DNA of 64,000 nucleotides from Candidatus Zemynaea palustris (GCA_003134695.1 PLCB01000058.1:62001-126000); one strand, 5' to 3'. Shown: positions 22,379 to 31,507, counted from the stretch's first letter. Made by a program: numbers and translations. The notes: a model not told the origin generated them from the letters alone.

Positions 22379-23884
22379 TTACCCCACCGTCGCCGTAACG
22401 CGGCCATTACCGCCAGGTGGCACTTCTCGATTGGCGAGCGCGAAGACCTCTTGGGCGCCGGCGGCCACCTGGGAAGCGACGCGTCCTTCACCATCCAATA
22501 GGACCGCCATCGGCGTTCCGGTTGCCCCGAACGCCTGGGCGGCGCGGGAACCCTCATCCAGGACGACCGCGGACTGAAGGTTCAGCGTGGAATTGTCGGC
22601 CGCGCTACCGCTCGAGACGACGACCAACCGGGGCGCTGCAGGCGGCGGTCCCGTGGCTTCCCACGCCTTCAGATCGGGCAGCATCTGCTGACAGAAGCCG
22701 CAGCCCTGATTCCAGAACAACAGCAACGTCGCCGTACCCCGTAGACCGGAAAGCGCGAACTCTTCTCCGGCGACCGTCTTGAACGTCAACTCCGGCGCCG
22801 GCTCGCCGACGCGAAGCGTTTCCACCTGAGCGGGCAACGGGGGAAGTTCGCCGGCCTGGATCGTGAGAACGAGGTTCCGAATGGCTTCCCCGCCTTGCGC
22901 GACGTGGCTCGCGACGCGGCCATCCGGCGCAATTGCCACGGCCGCCGGCGTGCCGTAAGCCTGGTACTGCTCGGCGACCTCGCGTTCGCGTTGCAGCAGC
23001 ACGAGTTTGACGCCGCGTGACGCAACCTTCGAACGATTTGCGTCGGCCGATCCCTCGGCGATCAGCGCGATCTTGACGTGATCGCCGAGGTCGCGCTGCC
23101 AGCCGGCGACCTCCGGGAGCAGCGTCTGACACGGACCGCAATCGGGATTGGAAAACAAAAGCAGCGCCGGTTTGTTCTCTTGTAACAAGCCCTCGAGGCT
23201 CGTCGATTCGCCCTCGAGTCCGGGCAAGGCGAATGCGGGCGCCGGCGTACCAGGCGGTAGCCCGACGAGCGGAACGGCCGGCTCGAATGTAGGCGCCGCG
23301 CCGCCTAAACGCTGCTCCAGTTCATCGAAACGTAACAGCATGCGGCCTTGCTGACGCAAGATCTGAACGAGGAGCGCCGCCAACGCCGCGAGGATTGCGA
23401 TGACGCAGAACGCGACGACGAGCGAAACCGACTCCGCGACGCTCAACGACCGCGTCCAGCCGACCAAGCTGAGTGCATTAGGATCACGACCGCCCGACAC
23501 GACGAGGCCGGCGATCGCCGCGAGCACGACGTTGCGCACGAACGTCGGCCAGCCGATCGGCGCAGAGTGCAATTGACCGAAGCAATTGCAGTTCGGCCGG
23601 CGGTTTCGAAGCAGATTGGCCGCGATCGCCGCGCTGAACGCGGCGAGCAGAACGACTGCGCCGACCGCCCCGTACCAAGCCGTCGCGACCGGAAGCAGCG
23701 CCGTTGCGACGCTGAGTTCGGCGATGACGAGAATGACCGCCGAAGCGCCGGCAAGACGAGGCGATACGCCGAACTCGATCAGGCCTTCGCGCGTGCGCGC
23801 CATCGCGGCGAGCTTCGAGAGGCCCGCCACCGCGAAGATGGCTGCAAGCAGGACGCGGCCAGCAAGAAACAACGCTCCGGCCAT
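22379..23884 (-). CDS. MauE-like membrane protein fused to two thioredoxin domains
   Basis: With the ATG at 23884 (overlapping the RDD gene stop) it has 501 residues. Residues 1-175 are a MauE/DoxX-type four-to-five-helix domain with the family motif RPNCNCFGQLHS (Cys 99 and 101). Residues of about 205-345 are a thioredoxin/AhpC-like domain with CGPC at 249-252; about 355-490 is a second with CGFC at 395-398. MauE and MauD are needed for disulfide formation in methylamine dehydrogenase light chain; a single chain with both functions and an extra thioredoxin domain is unusual. It sits directly before the 71-Cys protein gene. Confidence 0.85.
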   Translation of the reverse strand: MAGALFLAGRVLLAAIFAVAGLSKLAAMARTREGLIEFGVSPRLAGASAVILVIAELSVATALLPVATAWYGAVGAVVLLAAFSAAIAANLLRNRRPNCNCFGQLHSAPIGWPTFVRNVVLAAIAGLVVSGGRDPNALSLVGWTRSLSVAESVSLVVAFCVIAILAALAALLVQILRQQGRMLLRFDELEQRLGGAAPTFEPAVPLVGLPPGTPAPAFALPGLEGESTSLEGLLQENKPALLLFSNPDCGPCQTLLPEVAGWQRDLGDHVKIALIAEGSADANRSKVASRGVKLVLLQREREVAEQYQAYGTPAAVAIAPDGRVASHVAQGGEAIRNLVLTIQAGELPPLPAQVETLRVGEPAPELTFKTVAGEEFALSGLRGTATLLLFWNQGCGFCQQMLPDLKAWEATGPPPAAPRLVVVSSGSAADNSTLNLQSAVVLDEGSRAAQAFGATGTPMAVLLDGEGRVASQVAAGAQEVFALANREVPPGGNGRVTATVG

Positions 23885-24816
23885 CAGCTCTTGGTGATCG
23901 TGAACGGGAGCGATTTTGCGAGGGTGTCCCCGATATAGATGTCGACGTGATACTTGCCGGCGGGCAATCCATTGGAGGAAGGCGTCAACGAAAACTCTCC
24001 GGAGTCGGCACCGGTGATCGACCTTTCCACGAGCTTCGTGTTCGGAGGAGCGGCACTGCCGACGTCTTCGGCGATCCACACCGCGCGGATCGGCACGTCG
24101 GAAGCGACGCCTTCGGCCCGCCACACGCAGATGATCTTGGGTTGATTCCCCGGAAAAGTGTCGGTGGGACCGACGATGTCGTAGGTGGGGGTGTAATCGG
24201 TGCCGAGCGCCGTACTCGTCAGGTGCGGGACGCTCGCGGCCGAGAGCGGCGCACCCGCGTGCAGCGAGACGGCGACGAGAATTGACGCGACGATGAGCAC
24301 AACAAGTGCGATCGCGGCGCTCAGCCTGCTCGCGAGACTCGCCTCGACTTGCACGACGACGGTGCCCGCGACGCGATCGCCGAGCCGCTGTCTCGTCCGC
24401 GAGGTCATCGCGACGATAAACCCGACGAGGTACACGCCGATCCCGTCGATGGCGCGGAACAGATTGCGGATCAGCGATTTACCCAGCCCGGGCGTGCTTC
24501 CGGCGAGATTGCGGACGCGCAGCCGCATGATCGCCTTGCCCAAGGTTGCGCCGAAGAGGCCCTCGCCGAACCAGAGATAGAGGAAGCCGACCGCGCCGAC
24601 GATCGTGACGACGAGGAGCCCAGGCGCTCCTTCGAGGTTGAACCCGTTGCTCGTGACGCCGCCCCAGCGCACGGCCGCCCACATCCCGACGACGGGGAAG
24701 ACCGTCGACATGACGATGATGTCGAGGATCGCGGCGATCGCGCGATCGCTCATCGGCGCGATCGGCGGCCCTGGTGTCGACGGCGGCCCTGGTGTCGACG
24801 GTTGCATGAGCTTCAC
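23884..24816 (-). CDS. RDD-family membrane protein with exported C-terminal domain
   Basis: A 310-residue protein. A short Pro-rich tail precedes RDD-type helices (MSDRAIAAILDIIVMSTVFP, then LFGATLGKAIMRLRVRN and RTRQRLGDRVAGTVVV). After a last hydrophobic helix near 165-190 the final 120 residues look exported and beta-rich. RDD proteins act as transporters or accessory membrane proteins. It is the first gene of the operon, 41 bases past the carB stop on the same strand. Confidence 0.78.
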   Translation of the reverse strand: MKLMQPSTPGPPSTPGPPIAPMSDRAIAAILDIIVMSTVFPVVGMWAAVRWGGVTSNGFNLEGAPGLLVVTIVGAVGFLYLWFGEGLFGATLGKAIMRLRVRNLAGSTPGLGKSLIRNLFRAIDGIGVYLVGFIVAMTSRTRQRLGDRVAGTVVVQVEASLASRLSAAIALVVLIVASILVAVSLHAGAPLSAASVPHLTSTALGTDYTPTYDIVGPTDTFPGNQPKIICVWRAEGVASDVPIRAVWIAEDVGSAAPPNTKLVERSITGADSGEFSLTPSSNGLPAGKYHVDIYIGDTLAKSLPFTITKS

Positions 24817-24857
24817 GTGTCGAGTCTCAGCCGCAGAGTCCTCCTCGATTGGTCGCC

Positions 24858-27800
24858 CTATGCGTGGACGGCTGACTCGCGGTATTCTTGAAGCGTGCGC
24901 GGGGGGCCGGCGGTGGATTCGAGAGCTTGGACGAGCGCGCGGGCAGTGTCGAGGCTCGTAAGGCAGGCGACGCTCGCTTCGACGGCGGCGCGGCGGATGC
25001 GGTAACCGTCCGACAGCTCGCGAGGGCCGGCGGCGTCGTTGATGACCAGATCGACGGCGCGTGAGGCAATCGCGTCCAGCACGTGCGGCGAGCCTTCACC
25101 GATCTTGTTGATGCGCTCGGCTGCGATCCCGTTCTCGGTCAGTGACTGATGCGTGCCCTCGGTCGCAACCAAGGTGAAGCCCAAGGCGGCGTAGCGCCGT
25201 AGGATCGCGACGCCTTCTTCTTTCTCTTGATCGGCGATCGACACCAGAATCCGGCCGCGGCGGCCTTTGTCGCTCGGGTCGGGGACACGCATCCCGGCGG
25301 CGATGAACCCTTTGCGCAGCGCGCCGCCAAAGGTGTCGTCGATGCCGAGCACTTCGCCGGTCGATTTCATCTCCGGACCCAAGATCGTTTCTACGCCACG
25401 CATCTTCGCGAACGAAAACACCGGGATCTTCACGGTCACGTACGGCATCTCGGGGATCAGGCCCGTGCCGTAGGGCATGTCGGCGAGGCGTTCGCCGAGC
25501 GCGACGCGCGTCGCGGCGGCCACCAAGTTGACGCCGGTGACCTTCGAGATGATCGGCACCGTGCGGCTCGCGCGCGGATTGGCTTCGATGATAAACGGCT
25601 CGCCGTCGTGGATGACGAACTGGATGTTGATCAGGCCGCGCGTCCCGAGCGCGTGTGCGATCGCGCGGGTGACCTCGACGATCCGCTCTTGCATCGCGCG
25701 GTCGATCGTCTGCGGCGGGTAGACGCTGATCGAGTCGCCGGAATGGATGCCGGCGCGTTCGACGTGTTCGAAGATGCCCGGGATGAGGATGTCCTCGCCG
25801 TCGTAGACCGCGTCGACTTCGACTTCGAGGCCGGGGAGATATTTGTCGACTAAGAGCGGCGCGCCGGGCGTGATCGGCGGCGCGGTCTCAACGTACGACG
25901 CGAGCTGGCCTTCATTATAGACGATCTCCATCCCGCGGCCGCCGAGGACGTACGACGGGCGCACCAGCACCGGGAAGCCGAGTTCGCGCGCGATTGCGCG
26001 CGCTTGGCGGAATGTGGCCGCGGCGCGGCCGCTCGGGCGCGCGACGCCGATCTTTTCCAGGACGGCGTCGAATTTTTTGCGGTCTTCGGCCATGTCGACG
26101 CTCTTGCGGTCGCTGCCGATGATGCGCACGCCGCGTTTGGCGAGTTCGGCGGCGAGATTAATCGCGGTTTGGCCGCCGAAGGCGAGCATGACGCCGCGCG
26201 CGCCGGTCGCGTCGTAGGCGGCTTGGACTTCGTCGGCACCTGGCGGTTCAAACACCAGGACGTCGGAGATGTCGAAGTCGGTCGAGACGGTTTCGGGGTT
26301 GTTGTTGACGACGACCGCGGCGCGGCCGGCGTCGCGCAGCGCCCAGGCCGCGTGGACGCACGAGTAGTCGAACTCGATGCCTTGGCCGATGCGGATCGGG
26401 CCGCTGCCGACGACGACGATCGCTTCGCGCGCCGGCTTGCGCATCTCGTCCGCTTCGCCGGGCGAGAGGTAATAGTAGGGCGATTTGGCCGGGAACTCGG
26501 CGGCTGCCGTGTCGACCATACGAAACGCGACGGCGCCGTTGCGGGGTTTCGTTGTGTTTTGTTCCGCTTCCACGAGTTCGAGGATTTCGTAGAGCCAAAA
26601 CTTGTCGATCGCTGAAAGTTTGGCGAGCTGGTCGGGGTCGGTGCCTCCCCGTCTGAGCAGCTCCGCGATGGCGAAGAGCCGTTCGTGCGTCGGCGCGGTG
26701 ACGGCGTGTTCGAGTTCATCGTGTGACCAGTTTTCGAGGCCGATGCCGGTGAGGGTTGGCCGGTTGAGATCCAAGCCGCGGACGGCCTTCAGGAGCGCGG
26801 CTCCGAAGGTGCGGCCGATCCCCATCGCTTCGCCGGTGCTTTTCATCTGCGTGCCGAGCCTGGTGTCGGCGCGGGGGAATTTGTCGAACGGCCAGCGCGG
26901 GATTTTGACGACGACGTAGTCGAGGGTCGGTTCGTAGGCGGCCTTGGTGACGCCGGTGACCGGGTTTTCAATTTCGTCGAGCGTTTTACCGAGCGCGATT
27001 TTCGTGGCGATTTTCGCAATCGGGTAGCCCGTGGCTTTGCTGGCGAGTGCCGAGCTACGACTGACGCGCGGGTTGACTTCGATGATCATGTACTCGCTGC
27101 GCTCGGGGTGCAGCGCGAACTGGATGTTGCAGCCACCGCGGACTTTCAGGGCGCGGATCACGTTGATGCTGGCCGTGCGGAGCATCTGGTATTCGACGTC
27201 GGAGAGCGTTTGCGAGGGGGCGACGACGATCGAGTCGCCGGTGTGGACGCCGACGGCGTCGATGTTTTCCATGTTGCAGACGATGATGCAGTTGTCGGCG
27301 GCGTCGCGCAGGACTTCGTATTCGATTTCTTTCCAGCCGAGGAGGCTGGTTTCGACCAGGGCTTGGTTGATGAGGGATGCGTTCAGGCCGGTCTGCAGCG
27401 TTTCGCGCAGCTCGGCCTCGTTGCGAACGATCCCGCCGCCGGTGCCGCCGAGAGTATACGCCGGGCGGATCACGAGCGGGTAGCCGACTTGGGTTGCGAA
27501 GATTACACCCGCTTCCACATCGGTAACGACGGTGCTGTCGGGGACGGGCTCGCCGATGGCGAGCATCGCGTCTTTGAAGCGCTTCCGGTCCTCGGCGAGG
27601 ACGATCGTCTCGATCGGCGTGCCGAGGAGTTCGACGCCGCAGCGTTCGAGGACGCCGGCTTGGTGGAGTTCGACCGCGAGGTTGAGGCCCGTTTGGCCGC
27701 CGAGCGTCGGGAGCACCGCGTCGGGCCGTTCGCGTTCGATGATCGCCTCGAGTGAGGCGCAGGTCAGCGGCTCGAGATACACCGCGTCGGCGATCTCGGG

Positions 27801-27959
27801 GTCGGTCATGATCGTCGCGGGGTTCGAGTTTACGAGGACGACGCGGTGACCTTCTTCGCGCAGCGCGCGGCACGCCTGGACGCCGGCATAATCGAACTCG
27901 GCGGCCTGCCCGATCACGATCGGGCCCGAGCCGATCACCAACACGCTCCGGCGACTCAC
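24858..27959 (-). CDS. carB: Carbamoyl-phosphate synthase large subunit
   Basis: CarB makes carbamoyl phosphate from ammonia (from CarA), bicarbonate and two ATP for pyrimidines and arginine. The two ATP-grasp halves are visible: VLVIGSGPIVIGQAAEFDYA with MKSTGEAMGIGRTFG, and VVVGSGPIRIGQGIEFDYSC with MKSTGEVLGIDDTFG. An MGS-like allosteric domain ends the chain. I use the GTG at 27959 (1033 residues), close to where other CarB proteins begin; a TTG at 28022 would add 21 residues. carA is 15 kb away in the pyrimidine operon. Confidence 0.94.
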   Translation of the reverse strand: MSRRSVLVIGSGPIVIGQAAEFDYAGVQACRALREEGHRVVLVNSNPATIMTDPEIADAVYLEPLTCASLEAIIERERPDAVLPTLGGQTGLNLAVELHQAGVLERCGVELLGTPIETIVLAEDRKRFKDAMLAIGEPVPDSTVVTDVEAGVIFATQVGYPLVIRPAYTLGGTGGGIVRNEAELRETLQTGLNASLINQALVETSLLGWKEIEYEVLRDAADNCIIVCNMENIDAVGVHTGDSIVVAPSQTLSDVEYQMLRTASINVIRALKVRGGCNIQFALHPERSEYMIIEVNPRVSRSSALASKATGYPIAKIATKIALGKTLDEIENPVTGVTKAAYEPTLDYVVVKIPRWPFDKFPRADTRLGTQMKSTGEAMGIGRTFGAALLKAVRGLDLNRPTLTGIGLENWSHDELEHAVTAPTHERLFAIAELLRRGGTDPDQLAKLSAIDKFWLYEILELVEAEQNTTKPRNGAVAFRMVDTAAAEFPAKSPYYYLSPGEADEMRKPAREAIVVVGSGPIRIGQGIEFDYSCVHAAWALRDAGRAAVVVNNNPETVSTDFDISDVLVFEPPGADEVQAAYDATGARGVMLAFGGQTAINLAAELAKRGVRIIGSDRKSVDMAEDRKKFDAVLEKIGVARPSGRAAATFRQARAIARELGFPVLVRPSYVLGGRGMEIVYNEGQLASYVETAPPITPGAPLLVDKYLPGLEVEVDAVYDGEDILIPGIFEHVERAGIHSGDSISVYPPQTIDRAMQERIVEVTRAIAHALGTRGLINIQFVIHDGEPFIIEANPRASRTVPIISKVTGVNLVAAATRVALGERLADMPYGTGLIPEMPYVTVKIPVFSFAKMRGVETILGPEMKSTGEVLGIDDTFGGALRKGFIAAGMRVPDPSDKGRRGRILVSIADQEKEEGVAILRRYAALGFTLVATEGTHQSLTENGIAAERINKIGEGSPHVLDAIASRAVDLVINDAAGPRELSDGYRIRRAAVEASVACLTSLDTARALVQALESTAGPPRTLQEYRESAVHA

Positions 27960-28092
27960 CGGCCCTGAGTTTTGTGGGCGGCCGAGGCCGGGCCTTGTCG
28001 GCCTCTTGGCGGCGGGTGGCAAGAGGCCGGGAGGCCGGCATGCAACCCTGAGCCCACGGGAGCAGCCAAGGGCGGTAAGGGTCGCAGAGCTT

Positions 28093-29451
28093 ATGTCATT
28101 TCAGGATAACGCGGTGGCGAGCCCGGATGAGCCGACCGTTTATGTCGTGCATCAGCCGGAAGACGCCGAGTTTGCGGCATCGTTCGCGAAGGTGCTGTCC
28201 GAATCGCAAATCGAGCCGATCCTTCCTGCGTTCGAGGGCGATCCCGCCGAGCTTCGTGCCCAGCACGAGCAAACGTTGCGGGAATGCGACGCCGTCGCCG
28301 TTTGTTGGGGCGTTGCCAGCGAACTCTGGGTGAAATCGACCTTCCAGCGCCTTCGGTATTGGTACGACCTCGGTCGCGAGAAGCCGCTTAAGTTCCTCGC
28401 CGCTGCTCTTGGTCCACCGCGAACCGCCGCGAAGGAAATTTTTGCGGAGATCTGGCCGCGCGACAAAGGCGAACTTATCTGGAACCTCAGCGATCGCGAG
28501 AAACTCGCGCCCGGCGACCTTGATGCGCTCGTCACTGCCATGAGCGGCCGCACGGTCAACCCCCCGGCGAGTGCCTCCGCTATGCGTTACGACGTTGCCC
28601 CCGAGCGCGATGACGAGGCGCCCGCGGAAGACAGCAAGCAGATAGATCGGGCCGACTTTTGCGTGTTCGCTCCGCCGGCCGTCGCGCCGAGTACGGAGTT
28701 CGTCCTCTCGGTTTGGGCCTTTCTTCGCGAGAGACGCGCACAGATGGTCGAACTCGCAACCGTCGCCGGTGCCGCGCCTCGGGGTTGGCTCGGCCCGCTT
28801 CGTGTCGAACGGGACATTGAACTTTCGCTTGTCTTACAGCTGAGAGGCTTCACCATCGAGCATCCGGTCGGGACAATGCTCTGGGACGGGGAGATTGCCA
28901 ACACGTCCTTCTTAATTGCCGCGCCGCCCAACTTATCGCCGCGCACGTATCCTGGAGCCGTGACCATTCTGCAGGGCGACGTGCCGCTGGGGCGGCTCTT
29001 ATTTGAGATTGCCGTCGAGACGGCACAGTCGAAAGAAGCGACGTACATCGAAGCGCAGTTCAAGAGGATCACAAACGCCTTCGCTTCATACGCGAGCGAA
29101 GATCGCGCCGAGGTTCTCTCGCGCGTTCAAGGCATCAGAGCTGCAGGTGTCAACGTGTTTCTCGACGTTTTATCTCTTCGCGCCGGAGAAGATTGGGAAA
29201 AGAACATCACGACCGAGATAGATCGCTGTGACGCGCTCTACTTGTTTTGGTCGGATGCCGCGCGGAAGTCGAGATGGGTCGATCATGAGTGGCACTTAGC
29301 CCTAAGGAAACGGGGCCCGGAATTCATTTGGCCCGTTCCGCTTGCGGACCCACGCGACGTTCCACCACCGCGCGAACTCGCGAGCGCGCACTTCAATGAC
29401 GCGATCCTGCTTCTCTTGAACGCGGAGCGTGCACGCCGCAACGAGACTTGA
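28093..29451 (+). CDS. Protein with two TIR-type domains
   Basis: A 452-residue protein from ATG 28093. Residues of about 14-150 are a TIR-like domain of the type found in conflict systems (VYVVHQPEDAEFAASFAKVL, then CDAVAVCWGVASELWV), which lacks the catalytic Glu at the expected place. About 185-310 is a beta-rich domain of unknown role (FCVFAPPAVAPSTEFVLSVW and onward). About 326-435 is a second TIR domain (NAFASYASEDRAEVLSRVQG, then SRWVDHEWHLAL) that keeps Glu 399 in WVDHEW, where SARM1-type NADases have their catalytic Glu. NAD+ hydrolysis for defence or signalling is a fair inference. It is divergent from carB. Confidence 0.82.
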   Translation: MSFQDNAVASPDEPTVYVVHQPEDAEFAASFAKVLSESQIEPILPAFEGDPAELRAQHEQTLRECDAVAVCWGVASELWVKSTFQRLRYWYDLGREKPLKFLAAALGPPRTAAKEIFAEIWPRDKGELIWNLSDREKLAPGDLDALVTAMSGRTVNPPASASAMRYDVAPERDDEAPAEDSKQIDRADFCVFAPPAVAPSTEFVLSVWAFLRERRAQMVELATVAGAAPRGWLGPLRVERDIELSLVLQLRGFTIEHPVGTMLWDGEIANTSFLIAAPPNLSPRTYPGAVTILQGDVPLGRLLFEIAVETAQSKEATYIEAQFKRITNAFASYASEDRAEVLSRVQGIRAAGVNVFLDVLSLRAGEDWEKNITTEIDRCDALYLFWSDAARKSRWVDHEWHLALRKRGPEFIWPVPLADPRDVPPPRELASAHFNDAILLLLNAERARRNET

Positions 29452-29482
29452 CGCGCGCCTTGGGCGGAGCTGGTCGTTTTTA

Positions 29483-29932
29483 CTACGCGTCCCGCTCGAG
29501 TCGTTCGACGTCGGCGAGGTCTTTAAGGCGGCCCGCCGCCTTCTTGTTCTTGATCAGATCCTCGCGTCCGATGACAAAGAATTTCAGCCCGTTCAGATGG
29601 TCTTCTGCACGGTGCGGCCACGCTTCATCGAAGGTAACCCCGCTTATGCCGGTGATGATGTCGATCCGGGAGGGCGGAACGCCGATCTGGAAGATCAGAT
29701 CGTCGCCACGCAACTCCTCAACCCTTAGATTTTCGAGCGGCGCGCCGAACGCGGTAAGAGCTTGATAAACGCGAGGCGCGTTTTCGGACGAGGGCTCTAC
29801 CCAGACGTCGGAATCAGCCGTCGCTCTCGGGCGAGCGTGATATGCCACGGCGTGGGCTCCCACGATCAGGTAACGAGCGTTTGCGTCGTTTAACGCGCGC
29901 AACAGATCGGCGAAGTCTGAGCTGAGATTCAT
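29483..29932 (-). CDS. Nucleotidyltransferase-fold protein
   Basis: A 149-residue protein. DLLRALNDANARYLIVGAHA, then PRATADSDVWVEPSSEN fits the NT fold of the DUF6036/MNT-like kind: GxHA where larger enzymes have GS, and an Asp-x-Asp in DSDVW. VPPSRIDIITGISGVTFDEA supplies the third Asp region. Such proteins sit in toxin-antitoxin and defence loci. It overlaps the small gene upstream by 119 bases. Confidence 0.78.
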   Translation of the reverse strand: MNLSSDFADLLRALNDANARYLIVGAHAVAYHARPRATADSDVWVEPSSENAPRVYQALTAFGAPLENLRVEELRGDDLIFQIGVPPSRIDIITGISGVTFDEAWPHRAEDHLNGLKFFVIGREDLIKNKKAAGRLKDLADVERLERDA

Positions 29933-30119
29933 CCAAGCCTCGTAGCGCAGCCTGCTCGCAGAAAAGCGTCCAAACGAATGCCATCCTTTCCGCCGGACTC
30001 ACCGACGCCCAGTACTCACGGTCGAAGGCATCTTGATCGTCGTGAAGATGGATTTTTTTCGATCGCCAAGTAGCGAGTCTTTGAAGCCGGCGCTCTTCTG
30101 CTGTCACTGAGTAGAACAT
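29814..30119 (-). CDS. Small partner of the nucleotidyltransferase
   Basis: A 101-residue protein. The conserved-looking part is DDQDAFDREYWASVSPAERM, then AFVWTLFCEQAALRG and DESQLRLRRSVARV, a pattern I recall from short proteins encoded just before nucleotidyltransferases. Its last 40 codons overlap the nucleotidyltransferase gene in another frame and are Arg-rich. The overlap is longer than usual; a lost stop codon is possible. Confidence 0.55.
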   Translation of the reverse strand: MFYSVTAEERRLQRLATWRSKKIHLHDDQDAFDREYWASVSPAERMAFVWTLFCEQAALRGLDESQLRLRRSVARVKRRKRSLPDRGSPRRGISRSPESDG

Positions 30120-30155
30120 TCGACATCGGCACGATAAATGCTGCCCGCCGCGGGA

Positions 30156-31136
30156 TTAGTCCTCGGTGGTTTCTTCGTGGCGGCGTTTCCCGAGGAAGAG
30201 CCAGAATGCGAGGCCGGCTTCGTCGCCGTAACGTTTGAAGCGGCGCGCGATCGCTTTGTCGGAGACCTTCTTCTTTCCGATCAGACGCGCGTAGGCGGGG
30301 CGGGTCCAAGAATCGAGGACGAGCCGCGAGCGACGGCCGCGGAGCAGCATGACGTGGGCCGCGGCATACGGGCCGACGCCGGGTAACGCCAGCAGACGCT
30401 TTTCGAGTTCGAGATCCGAGAGTTCTGCGCGCGGCGCGGTAAACCACGACTCGAGATCGATCACGCCGCTCGCGGCCAGTTCGCCGAGTTTTCGGAAGTA
30501 CGCGCCGCGATAGCCGGCGCGCGCAACGTCTTTGTAGAATTTTTCGGCGGCCTCGGCGAGTGCTTCGGGCGTGGGAAAGGCCCGGCCGCGCCAGCCGTTT
30601 CTCGGCGCGCTCGGTGCGCGCTGTCCGAGATGCGTGACGAGTGCCTCGATCATGCGAATCGTCGCCGACCAGGCGCAGTTGGTCGTGCAGACGGTGCGCA
30701 CGACGTCTTCGAAGACGGTCGGGCTGCGCAGCATCCGTCCAATGCCTTTTGTGGCGAAGGCGAGATCGTCGTCGCCGGCGACGGCGGCGTAGAACGGCGC
30801 GAGATCGTCGTCGAGCGCGAACATCCGGCGCAGCGCGGTTGCGAGCGCTTTTTGCGCGCGCGGCGAGAGCGGGCGGCCGGCGACGTGAGCGGCGAGCGAA
30901 CCCGGCGTCTTTTCGACAACGAGTACGGTGCGCGCGCTGCCGTTCAGCGCGATGGTCGTCGTCAGCGATGTGCCGGCGTCGTCGATCTCATTGGGCGCGA
31001 GACGGCCCAAGCCGTGCGAACGCAGCGTCGCGCGAAACGAAATCGGTTCGCCGCCCGCGCCGACGAGCGGCAGCGTTAGGGCTATTTGGTCGACGCGACC
31101 TGTTTCTCGGTGACGGCCGACGCCTTGTTCCCCCAC
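30156..31136 (-). CDS. AlkA/OGG-type HhH-GPD DNA glycosylase
   Basis: A base-excision DNA glycosylase of the HhH-GPD superfamily. The helix-hairpin-helix reads LLALPGVGPYAAAHVML and the catalytic Asp is in RLVLDSWTRP. An N-terminal beta domain (ISFRATLRSHGLGRLAPNEI) resembles that of AlkA. Usual substrates are alkylated or oxidised bases; the exact one is not predictable. The start is uncertain: the GTG at 31136 overlaps the cytochrome c gene by 55 bases and no nearer in-frame ATG, GTG or TTG is seen before the conserved part. It is the last gene of the operon from SpoIIE. Confidence 0.75.
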   Translation of the reverse strand: MGEQGVGRHRETGRVDQIALTLPLVGAGGEPISFRATLRSHGLGRLAPNEIDDAGTSLTTTIALNGSARTVLVVEKTPGSLAAHVAGRPLSPRAQKALATALRRMFALDDDLAPFYAAVAGDDDLAFATKGIGRMLRSPTVFEDVVRTVCTTNCAWSATIRMIEALVTHLGQRAPSAPRNGWRGRAFPTPEALAEAAEKFYKDVARAGYRGAYFRKLGELAASGVIDLESWFTAPRAELSDLELEKRLLALPGVGPYAAAHVMLLRGRRSRLVLDSWTRPAYARLIGKKKVSDKAIARRFKRYGDEAGLAFWLFLGKRRHEETTED

Positions 31137-31507
31137 GAGCTGCGGATGTACGTGATGACGGCGGCGATCTGCGCGTTGTTCAGACTGCCCTTCCACGGCG
31201 GCATCGCGCCGCTACCCCAAGGCTTTCCGTTGACTTTGATCGGCCCGTTCATCCCGGCCAGGACCGCGTGGATCACGGCTTTGGGATTGCCGGTCACGTA
31301 GGAGTTCTTGGCGAGCGGCGGCGCAAGGTTGGGAGCGCCTTGACCCTTGTCGCCGTGGCAAGTTGCGCAGTTGCTCGCGAAGACGGCTGCGCCGCCGGCA
31401 TCCGCGGCGAGAGCCGGCGAACTCGACGGCGTTGGGATCGCGAGAGCGACGACGATCGCGCCGAGCGCCGCGCCCGCGGCGACGAAAAGAACGATTCGTT
31501 TTAGCAT
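31082..31507 (-). CDS. Class I c-type cytochrome, membrane-anchored
   Basis: A 141-residue protein from ATG 31507. The N-terminus MLKRIVLFVAAGAALGAIVV is a signal or anchor helix. Haem attachment CATCH is in FASNCATCHGDKGQGAPNLA; the distal Met ligand is in GSGAMPPWKG. About 100 residues of mono-haem cytochrome c follow, as in electron carriers or cbb3/caa3 oxidase accessory subunits. No oxidase gene is near. It lies 4 bases after pdxH. Confidence 0.88.
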   Translation of the reverse strand: MLKRIVLFVAAGAALGAIVVALAIPTPSSSPALAADAGGAAVFASNCATCHGDKGQGAPNLAPPLAKNSYVTGNPKAVIHAVLAGMNGPIKVNGKPWGSGAMPPWKGSLNNAQIAAVITYIRSSWGNKASAVTEKQVASTK

